NCBI RefSeq assembly: GCF_036237275.1
Contig: NZ_CP108352.1
Span: forward strand, 5,146,001 to 5,210,000
From: Streptomyces sp. NBC_01353
GTDB lineage: Bacteria > Actinomycetota > Actinomycetes > Streptomycetales > Streptomycetaceae
DNA: 64,000 nucleotides
Direction: 5' to 3'
The translations under genes were made by a program, and so were the position numbers. The notes beneath the pieces were generated by a model that worked only from the letters and a program-made list of their open reading frames with translations, made no database searches and had not been told where the DNA came from. This document shows, piece after piece, positions 6,707 to 13,630 of the stretch. How positions within the stretch are numbered: position 1 is the first letter of the stretch; every line of letters begins with the position of its first letter.

Positions 6707-9424
6707 GTGGTGACGTTCGCGCAGGCGCAGGAGCGCGCCGAGGAATGGATCAACGGTGACGTGCCGGCGTACCAGCAACGTGAGGTGCGGGTACGGGAGT
6801 TCGAGCTGGGCTTCGTCGTGTGGGCGGAGGACCGTGAGGAGGGTCCGACCTCGGACGGTGGCCGGCAGCGGCTGGTCATCGCGAGGGACAGCGGCGATGC
6901 GACGCTGTGGCCCGGGCTGCCGGTGGGTGAGGTGATCCGGCGGTACGAGGAGGAGTACGGGGCCTCGGAGGATGCCGACGCGGGTGCTGCGGCGCCCGCG
7001 CCGCCGGAGCGGATCGATCTGAACGCGACGTCGTTCCTGTTGAGCCCGCCGGAGTGGCTGCAGGACGCGGCGGACAAGCTCGGCCTGCCGTCTGCTCCGC
7101 CGAGGGGTCCGAACGCTTCGCAGGCGGGCGGGAGTTCGTCGGCCGCGGAGACGACGGGTGCGGTGGCGCCGGCCTCGGTGCCTGCTCCGGCTCCTGCTTC
7201 GGCTTCGGCTTCGGAGGGCTCTTCGGAGGGCGCTGCGGTGGGCCGTCCGATCGACTACGAGCCGACGGCCTCGGACGGGGTGCCGGCGAGCAGCCCGTGG
7301 GTGGACGCGAACGCGAGCTCGGGCGGTGCGGAGGGTTCGGTGCCGCTGCCGGCCACGGTCTTCGCCCCGCCGCTCTCGGGTGCGGACGACGATGACACGC
7401 CGCCTCCGGTGGTGGGCGCGGACGCCCCGACGGCCTTGATGTCGGCCGGCAGCGCGCTCCCGCCGACGGCGATCGCCACCCCGGCCCTGGACCCGCACGC
7501 CCCGCCGCCGGCGGGTGCGGGTCCGTTCGACGGTTCCGGTGCGCCGGGCGGTCCGGCGTCTGCCAGCGGTTCCGGTACGCCTTCGGCACCTGGCGCCCCG
7601 GGTGCTCCTGGTGGCTTTTCGGCTCCGGGGGCTCCGGGCTCGATCGGTGGACCGACGCAGCCTGGTGCTCCTGGTGTTCCTCCGGCTCCCGGTGCTCCAG
7701 CGGCCGCCGGTGGTCCCGGTGTTCCTCCGGCTCCCAGTGCTCCTGGTGTGCCCGGTGGTACGCCCGCTCCTGGCGTGCGTGTTCCGTCGCCCACGTCCGG
7801 GGACATCGCGGATGCCGCCACCAGCAAGGCCGTGCTGCCCCCGCGGGGTGCGCGGGGGGGTGGGGGGAATCCGCCTCCGCCGCCGCAGGCGCCGGGGGTT
7901 CCCGGTGTGCCCGCGGGTGGATACGTACCGACGCAGCTCGTGGCGCAGCTCGGGCCCGACGGGCCTCAGCCTCCCGGGCCGCCCACGCCTCCGCAGCCCG
8001 TGCACCAGGCCGCGACGATGCTGGCGCACCCGAGTCAGGGTGGGCCCGGCGCGCCGCCCCCGCCCGCGCCTCCGGGCGTGCCCGGTGGGTCCGACGGTGC
8101 GGGTGTGGCGCACGCGGCGACCATGCTGGCGCACCCGAACCAGGGCGGCCCCGGTGCGCCGCCGCCCCCGCCCGCGCCTCCGGGTGCGCCCGGTGGGTCC
8201 GACGGTGCGGGTGTGGCACACGCCGCGACGATGCTGGCCCACCCCGGTCCCGGCGGTCTCGTGGCCCCGCCCGGACCTCCCGGTGCTCCGGGCGCTCCGG
8301 CTGCTCCCGGGACCCCGCCCGGTGGTGTGCACCACGCGGCGACGATGCTGGCGCAGCCCGGTCCCGGCGGTCCGCCGGGACCGCCGGTGCCGCCGCCGTC
8401 CGCGCCGGGCACCCCGCCTCCGGCGTACGGCTACCCGCAGCAGCCCGCCGGTCAGCCGACCGTCGGACCCGGCTACCAGGCCGTGCTGCGCTACCGCGCG
8501 CCCGACGGCTCCGAGGCCCAGATCATCCGGCGGTCCGCCCCGGGCACCCCGCACCCCGAGTGGCAGATCCTGCACGAGCTGCGCGCCATGAACGTGCCGC
8601 CGCAGCAGGTGCTGGAGCTGCACACGGAGTTGGAGTCCTGTGAGCTGCCGGGCGGTTACTGCGCCCGGATGATCCGGGAGACCTGGCCGCAGGCGCGGAT
8701 CACCAACATCGCGCCGTACGGCAAGGATCACGCGGGCCGTCAGCAGGGGATGCGGCAACTCCTCACCCACCAGGGCGAGTTGCATCAGGTGGCGGACGGT
8801 CCGGCGCGTCCGGCGCCGATCCGTGCCCCGCTGCCGCAGGTGCAGCCGGCCCCGCCGATCCCCCCGGACGGCGTCGCGCAGGAGCTGGCCGGTGCCTTCG
8901 GCCCCGGCATCTGCCGGTTCGACCAGCGGGCCGTGTCCCGGCAGGGCGTGCCGGAGGTCGTGGCGCTGACCCTCGTCTGGGCGGGTCTGCCGGCCGACTT
9001 CGGGCCGTTCTTCTGGGCGCAGCCGGCCCAGCCGGTGGTGCCGACGCTGGCGGAGCTCGCCGCGCAGCGGCAGGTCCAGCCGGCGTCCGACGCGGGCTCG
9101 TACCTTGTGGTCGGCTCGGACTTCGGGCGGGCGATCTGCGTCCAGTACGGGACCGCGCACATCGTCGCCGTACCGGTCGAGGCCGGTCCTGGCGGGCAGC
9201 CGGTGCCGCCGCAGTTCGTGAACAGCGGGCTGCCGGAGTTCACCCGGTCCATGGCGCTGCTCGGCCGGATGTGGCGACTGCGGTTCGGGCTGAACCCCGA
9301 GCAGGCGGGCCGCTGGACGGTCGACTTCCAGGCGCAGCTGGCGATGCTGGACCCGGCGGCGCTGGCGTCGCCGGAGAACTGGTGGTCGGTGCTCCTGGAG
9401 CAGATGTGGGACGGACTGCTCTAG
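6707..9424 (+). CDS. Imm35 - Pro-rich linker - deaminase - SUKH-4 fusion protein
   Basis: A 905-residue cytoplasmic multidomain protein. Residues 1-87 resemble the YrhB/Imm35 immunity family (FAQAQERAEEWIN, LVIARDSGDATLWPGLPVGEVIRRY). Residues 88-585 are low-complexity, Pro/Gly/Ala-rich, and end in four copies of an AATMLA motif. Residues 588-690 form a deaminase-like domain with H616-P-E618 and C645-x6-C652 (CELPGGYC). Residues 725-905 resemble SUKH-4 (YLVVGSDFGRAICV ... RMWRLRFGLNPEQ). A toxin-type domain is therefore bracketed by two immunity-type domains. GTG at 6707 (a second GTG follows at 6710) sits after GGGGGAG and 7 bp from the nuclease fusion gene. The subfamily of the deaminase is uncertain. 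Confidence 0.75.
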   Translation: MVTFAQAQERAEEWINGDVPAYQQREVRVREFELGFVVWAEDREEGPTSDGGRQRLVIARDSGDATLWPGLPVGEVIRRYEEEYGASEDADAGAAAPAPPERIDLNATSFLLSPPEWLQDAADKLGLPSAPPRGPNASQAGGSSSAAETTGAVAPASVPAPAPASASASEGSSEGAAVGRPIDYEPTASDGVPASSPWVDANASSGGAEGSVPLPATVFAPPLSGADDDDTPPPVVGADAPTALMSAGSALPPTAIATPALDPHAPPPAGAGPFDGSGAPGGPASASGSGTPSAPGAPGAPGGFSAPGAPGSIGGPTQPGAPGVPPAPGAPAAAGGPGVPPAPSAPGVPGGTPAPGVRVPSPTSGDIADAATSKAVLPPRGARGGGGNPPPPPQAPGVPGVPAGGYVPTQLVAQLGPDGPQPPGPPTPPQPVHQAATMLAHPSQGGPGAPPPPAPPGVPGGSDGAGVAHAATMLAHPNQGGPGAPPPPPAPPGAPGGSDGAGVAHAATMLAHPGPGGLVAPPGPPGAPGAPAAPGTPPGGVHHAATMLAQPGPGGPPGPPVPPPSAPGTPPPAYGYPQQPAGQPTVGPGYQAVLRYRAPDGSEAQIIRRSAPGTPHPEWQILHELRAMNVPPQQVLELHTELESCELPGGYCARMIRETWPQARITNIAPYGKDHAGRQQGMRQLLTHQGELHQVADGPARPAPIRAPLPQVQPAPPIPPDGVAQELAGAFGPGICRFDQRAVSRQGVPEVVALTLVWAGLPADFGPFFWAQPAQPVVPTLAELAAQRQVQPASDAGSYLVVGSDFGRAICVQYGTAHIVAVPVEAGPGGQPVPPQFVNSGLPEFTRSMALLGRMWRLRFGLNPEQAGRWTVDFQAQLAMLDPAALASPENWWSVLLEQMWDGLL
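8000..8359 (+). repeat. Four in-frame AATMLA repeats in the linker
   Basis: Copies of V(H/A)(Q/H)AATMLA(H/Q)P begin at codons 432, 467, 503 and 541, spaced 35, 36 and 38 residues apart. They are separated by Gly/Pro spacers, two of which also share a GGSDGAG ending. The hydrophobic Thr-Met-Leu core is conserved while the spacers drift. Confidence 0.85.
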
Positions 9425-9460
9425 TACGGCTCCAGGCAGGCATTACGCCGTCCGTGACCG

Positions 9461-9495
9461 AAGGCGCCCGACGTGTACGACACGTCGGGCGCCTT
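9461..9495 (+). terminator. Strong hairpin terminator after the toxin/immunity operon
   Basis: A perfect 15-bp stem (AAGGCGCCCGACGTG and its complement) with loop TACGA, starting 37 bp after the stop of the preceding gene. Confidence 0.9.
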
Positions 9496-9560
9496 TGTCG
9501 TGTCTGATGACGCATCCTGGCATTCAAGTCATCAAGGCCATTACGGAAGGGGCGTCAGGG

Positions 9561-10484
9561 ATGAGTTTCGCCGTCGGACGCGGTCGCGGCTACCGCCCGA
9601 AGCAGGTCGACCGTCGTCTCGCCGCGCTCTCCGAGGAACGCGACGCCGCCTGGGAGCGGGCGGCCCGGCTGACCGTCCTCGCGAGGGAGATGGGGGAGGA
9701 GGCGGACCGGCTGCGCACGGAGATCGCCGCGCTGGTCCCGCAGCGGTACGAGTCGCTGGGCGAACGGGCGGGGCAGTTGCTCGAACTCGCCGAGGCGGAG
9801 GACGAGAGCCTGGTGCGGGCCGCCGAGTCAGAAGCGCAGGCGTTCGCGGCAGCGGCGGAGGAGGCGGCGCGGTCCGTGACGGAGGCGGCGCGGGCGTATG
9901 CGGAGCAGGTGCGGGCGGAGGCGGAGGCCGTGGCCACGGCGACGCTCGGCGCTGCGGGCGAGGAGGCCGAGAGCATGCTGGCGGCGGTCCGTCGCGCGGC
10001 GGAGGGGCAGCGGGCCGAGGCCCGGGAGGCGTTCGAGGAGGCGGCCCGCGGGGCGGCGGCGCTGGTGGCGGCCCAGCGGGAGGAGCAGACGGCGGTACGG
10101 GAGGAGGCCGAGCGGGCCGCGACGGCTCGGGCGGCCGAACTGGACGCCCACCACGAGGAACTCCTCACCGCCGCGGAGACCCGCCTCGCGGACGCCCGGC
10201 GCGCCCTCGCGGCGACGGGGGAGCAGGCCCGGCACGGCCAGGAGGACGCGGAGGCCCGGGCGGATGAGCTGCTGGCCGAGGCGCGGTCGCAGCGGGAGCG
10301 GATCGAGCGGACGACGGAGCGCGTGCTGGGCGAGCACGCGGAGGCGCGGGACGAGATCCACGCCCACATGGACCACATCCGCACCTCCCTCGCGACCCTC
10401 ACGGGCCGCACGGCCCCGCCGAACGACGAGAGGGCGAAGGACGAGACGCCGGAGGCCGAGGAGCACGAGCCGCCCGCTCCGTGA
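9561..10484 (+). CDS. Long coiled-coil protein (Streptomyces 'cellulose-binding'/FilP-Scy-like type)
   Basis: A 307-residue, Ala/Glu/Arg-rich protein that is helical almost throughout. A short N-terminal segment (MSFAVGRGRGYRPKQVDRRL) resembles the DivIVA-like start of actinobacterial polarity proteins. Residues 20-285 are heptad-like coiled coil with many EEAARS/AEAEAVATA-type repeats, and the tail is acidic and Pro-rich. Such proteins are often annotated as cellulose-binding and are related to filament-forming cytoskeletal proteins of hyphal tips. Start ATG 9561 follows GGAAGGGG; the frame opens earlier, but that part overlaps the terminator. The precise role is not known. Confidence 0.7.
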   Translation: MSFAVGRGRGYRPKQVDRRLAALSEERDAAWERAARLTVLAREMGEEADRLRTEIAALVPQRYESLGERAGQLLELAEAEDESLVRAAESEAQAFAAAAEEAARSVTEAARAYAEQVRAEAEAVATATLGAAGEEAESMLAAVRRAAEGQRAEAREAFEEAARGAAALVAAQREEQTAVREEAERAATARAAELDAHHEELLTAAETRLADARRALAATGEQARHGQEDAEARADELLAEARSQRERIERTTERVLGEHAEARDEIHAHMDHIRTSLATLTGRTAPPNDERAKDETPEAEEHEPPAP

Positions 10485-10530
10485 TCATGTCGATCGGCGG
10501 GGCGGGCGGCCGGGGAGAGCGGGCTGTGGG

Positions 10531-10946
10531 TCAGCCGCACAGGCAGGGATTGGTGCTCCCGCCCAGGCCGTTGATGTCCCTGTCCCGCAGGGCGCCGGCG
10601 TACGCCTGGAAATCGTCGAGGTCGCCGTGCAGGTACTCGCCCCAGCCGTCGGCGGTCTGGGAACGCCCCACCTGGAGCGGGCCGTTGCTGTGCCAGCCGT
10701 TGGGGAGGTCCGCGGTCGCCGCCGCGTTGGTGTACCCGTTCATGTAGAGCTTGATCGTGTCGGTCGTGTCGGTCGCGTCGTCGTAGACCACGGCCAGTTC
10801 GTAGCGATCGCTGTTGACGCCGTGGTAGCCCGCGACCTGCGCCACCACTCATGACCGTTGACGTAGAGCTTGGCGCGGCCGGTCTCGGTGTCGTAGAGAC
10901 CCAGCAGATGGGCCCACTCGCCGGTCTCCGGAGCGCCGCCGGTCAC
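10531..10946 (-). pseudogene. Remnant of a LamG-domain (concanavalin-like) surface protein
   Basis: Two overlapping minus-strand frames together read as LamG pieces. One (10740-10946) gives TGEWAHLLGLYDTETGRAKLYVNG, a typical LamG strand pair. It then loses sense near 10845, where the other frame (10531-10848) takes over with VVYDDATDTTDTIKLYMNGYTN and GPLQVGRSQTADGWGEYLHGDLDDFQAYAGAL and ends CLCG. A frameshift or deletion junction must lie at about 10845. No upstream part survives; 31 bp separate the remnant from the MFS stop. It resembles the LamG domains of the Rhs protein at 26151-36923, so it may be debris of a similar gene. Confidence 0.75.
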
Positions 10947-10977
10947 CGGATGCGACCTGGGTATTTCTCCTTCCCGC

Positions 10978-12495
10978 TCACCCCTCGCCGGCCCGTTCCC
11001 CCTCCTCCCTCAGGATGGGGAAGCGGCGCGGGGCCAGGACCAGCAGGACCACCAGGGCCAGTGCCGCCGCCCCCGCCGCGCCCAGGTAGACGTAGTCGAC
11101 GGCCGCGTCGATCGCGTGGCGCAGCGTGTCGTCCGCGTGGGACAGCGTGGGCGCGAGGCTGTCCAGGTCCTGGCCGGCGCCGAGGTGGGCGGCCAGGACG
11201 CCGTTGGCGATCGCTCCGAACAGGGCCGCGCCCACGCTCTGGCCGACCTGGCGGCAGAAGAGGACGGACGCGGTCGTCGTCCCGCGCTCCTCGTACGGGA
11301 CGGTCGACTGGACGCCGACGATCAGCGGGAGCTGGAAGAAGCCGAGCGCGCCGCCGAGCAGCAGCATGAGCAGGGCCGGCTGCCATGGTTCCCCGGGGAA
11401 CGGGAGGAGGGGGAAGGCGAGCAGGACGAGGAGTGCGAGGGTGATGCCGACGATCGCGGTGCGGCGGAAGCCGATGCGGTTGTACACCCGGTTGGACAGG
11501 GCGGCGGTGACCGGCCAGCTGAGGGTCATCGCGGAGAGGACGAAGCCGGCGGCCGTGGAGCCGAGGCCGAGGACGGCCTGGGCGTAGGTGGGCAGGAAGA
11601 CGGTCGGGGCGACCATCACCAGGCCGAGCGCGCCGAGGGCCAGGTTGACCGCGGCGATCGTGCGGCGGCGCCAGATCCAGCCGGGGATGATCGGTTCGGC
11701 GGCCCGGCGCTCCACGAGGACGGTCACTCCGGCGAGGGCGAGGGCGCCCCCGAAGAGGCCGAGGGAGGGGGTGGACAGCCACGGCCAGGCGACGCCGCCC
11801 TGGACGAGCGCGGTGAGCAGAAGGGTTCCGGTCGCGAAGACGGCGAGGGCCCCCGCCCAGTCGACGGAGACCTTCCGGGGCGCCCTGTCCGGCGCCCGAT
11901 CCGGCTCCACCAGGAATCGTCCGACCAGCCACAGCGCCAGCAGACCCACCGGCAGGTTCAGCAGGAAGATCCAGCGCCAGTCCCCGTACCCCGCGAGGAG
12001 TCCGCCCGCCGCCGGTCCCGCGATCGAGGCGGTGGCCCAGACCGAGGAGAGCTTCGCCTGGATCTTCGGGCGTTCCTTCAGCGGGTACAGGTCGGCGGCG
12101 ATCGTCTGGATCGTGCCCTGGAGCGCGCCGCCGCCCAGGCCCTGGACGACCCGGAACGCGATGAGTGAGCCCATGTTCCAGGCCGACGCGCACAGCAGGG
12201 AGCCGATGAGGAAGAGGACGGTTCCGGCGATGAGGACCGGCTTGCGGCCGAAGGTGTCGCAGAGCTTGCCGTACACCGGCAGTGTCACCGTCACGGCGAG
12301 CAGATAGCCGGAGAACAGCCAGGAGAAGACCGAGAGGCCGCCGAGGTCGCCGACGATCTGCGGCACGGCGGTCGAGACCACTGTGCCGTCGAGCGCGGTC
12401 AGGCCCATCACCAGCATGAGCGCCGCGACGACGGGGCCGCGTCCGCGCGGCGTGGTGGCCGATGGCGTGACCTGCCGCGTCGTCGTCCTGCTCAC
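10978..12495 (-). CDS. MFS drug/H+ antiporter, DHA2 (14-TMS) family
   Basis: A 505-residue inner-membrane exporter. The first membrane segment carries the DHA2 motif LMVMGLTALDGTVVSTAVPQI. Motif A follows (GKLCDTFGRKPVL), then motif C-like GPAAGGLLAG and about 14 hydrophobic segments up to VLLVLAPRRF. It probably expels hydrophobic drugs or a metabolite; the substrate cannot be told. GTG at 12495 with GGAGAGGGG upstream is preferred over the in-frame start at 12579. Its only downstream neighbour is the LamG remnant, and no dedicated regulator is adjacent. Confidence 0.93.
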   Translation of the reverse strand: MSRTTTRQVTPSATTPRGRGPVVAALMLVMGLTALDGTVVSTAVPQIVGDLGGLSVFSWLFSGYLLAVTVTLPVYGKLCDTFGRKPVLIAGTVLFLIGSLLCASAWNMGSLIAFRVVQGLGGGALQGTIQTIAADLYPLKERPKIQAKLSSVWATASIAGPAAGGLLAGYGDWRWIFLLNLPVGLLALWLVGRFLVEPDRAPDRAPRKVSVDWAGALAVFATGTLLLTALVQGGVAWPWLSTPSLGLFGGALALAGVTVLVERRAAEPIIPGWIWRRRTIAAVNLALGALGLVMVAPTVFLPTYAQAVLGLGSTAAGFVLSAMTLSWPVTAALSNRVYNRIGFRRTAIVGITLALLVLLAFPLLPFPGEPWQPALLMLLLGGALGFFQLPLIVGVQSTVPYEERGTTTASVLFCRQVGQSVGAALFGAIANGVLAAHLGAGQDLDSLAPTLSHADDTLRHAIDAAVDYVYLGAAGAAALALVVLLVLAPRRFPILREEGERAGEG

Positions 12496-12841
12496 GCCGG
12501 AATCCCCTCTCCACGCATCGACACATCCACCGCCGCACCCGCCGCCATCCGGCGACGCCGACCTGAATGGGTCGTACATCTAATTCGTTCGGCTCAGCCT
12601 CTCACTCGATCCACGGGTGGAGAACCCCTAGGGGCTCCTCCCCCATAGAGGGCAGGGCCCGTTCGTCCCGACGGAGGACGAGGAAGTGCCCTGTCCGTCT
12701 TTAGCTTGGTCTTACGGATAACCCCAGGGCGAAGAGTGCGACGAGCACCAGTGACCAGCCGCCCCGGCGCCCCGCAGACTCTGAACCAAGCCCCACTCGA
12801 CCTACGCGTTCCTGCGCATACTCAGTTATAGGAGACATACC
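12496..12841. promoter_or_regulatory. 346-bp divergent intergenic region with a CCCCTAGGGG palindrome
   Basis: This region separates the MFS gene from the ABC operon and must hold both promoters. I see a 10-bp palindrome CCCCTAGGGG (12625-12634) flanked by GGAG and CTCC. The ABC gene has AGGAG before its GTG. I see no coding sequence and no promoter I would call firmly. Confidence 0.4.
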
Positions 12842-13630
12842 GTGACTTCGGCTGTGACCATCCCCAAGCGCGGGGACACTGGAGGGAATACGGCCGTCGC
12901 CGCGCGGGCGCGGCAGGTCGTCAAGGCGTACGGCGCGGGCGAGACGCGGGTCGTCGCGCTCGACCACGTCGATGTGGACATCGCCCGCGGGCAGTTCACC
13001 GCGATCATGGGCCCCTCGGGCTCCGGCAAGTCGACCCTGATGCACTGCCTCGCCGGTCTCGACACCGTCACCAGCGGCGAGATCTTCCTCGACGACACGC
13101 AGATCACCGGCCTGAAGGACAAGAAGCTCACGCAGCTGCGGCGGGACCGGATCGGCTTCATCTTCCAGGCGTTCAACCTGCTGCCGACCCTCAACGCGCT
13201 CGAGAACATCACGCTGCCGATGGACATCGCCGGCCGTCGCGCGGACCAGCAGTGGCTCGACCGCGTCGTGTCCACGGTCGGTCTCGCGGACCGCCTCAAG
13301 CACCGGCCCAACCAGCTCTCCGGCGGTCAGCAGCAGCGTGTCGCCGTGGCCCGCGCGCTCGCCGCGCGCCCCGAGATCATCTTCGGTGACGAGCCGACCG
13401 GAAACCTCGACTCCCGTGCCGGGGCGGAGGTGCTGGGCTTCCTGCGGCAGTCGGTGGACGAGCTCGGCCAGACCATCGTGATGGTCACCCACGACCCCGT
13501 CGCCGCCAGCCACGCCGACCGCGTCCTGTACCTCGCGGACGGCCGGATCGTCGACGAGATGTTCCGGCCCACCGCCGACGCCGTACTCGACCGCATGAAG
13601 GACTTCGACGCGCGCGGGCGGACGTCATGA
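12842..13630 (+). CDS. ABC transporter ATP-binding protein, MacB/LolD type
   Basis: A 262-residue ATPase with Walker A GPSGSGKST (about residues 58-66), a Q-loop in FIFQAFNLLPTL, signature LSGGQQQR, Walker B IIFGDEPTGNLD and a switch His in MVTHDP. The pattern matches the MacB/LolD/FtsE group, which powers FtsX-type permeases by mechanotransmission rather than moving solute through the membrane. GTG start at 12842 with AGGAG. It overlaps the permease gene by 4 nt, so translation is coupled. Substrate unknown (lipid, lipoprotein or peptide resistance are usual roles). Confidence 0.96.
   Translation: MTSAVTIPKRGDTGGNTAVAARARQVVKAYGAGETRVVALDHVDVDIARGQFTAIMGPSGSGKSTLMHCLAGLDTVTSGEIFLDDTQITGLKDKKLTQLRRDRIGFIFQAFNLLPTLNALENITLPMDIAGRRADQQWLDRVVSTVGLADRLKHRPNQLSGGQQQRVAVARALAARPEIIFGDEPTGNLDSRAGAEVLGFLRQSVDELGQTIVMVTHDPVAASHADRVLYLADGRIVDEMFRPTADAVLDRMKDFDARGRTS

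Noticed and set aside
7255-7827. Collagen-like GAPG frame on the minus strand
   Set aside because: It is the antisense reading of the Pro/Gly linker of the 6707-9424 gene; the repeats come from the sense repeats.
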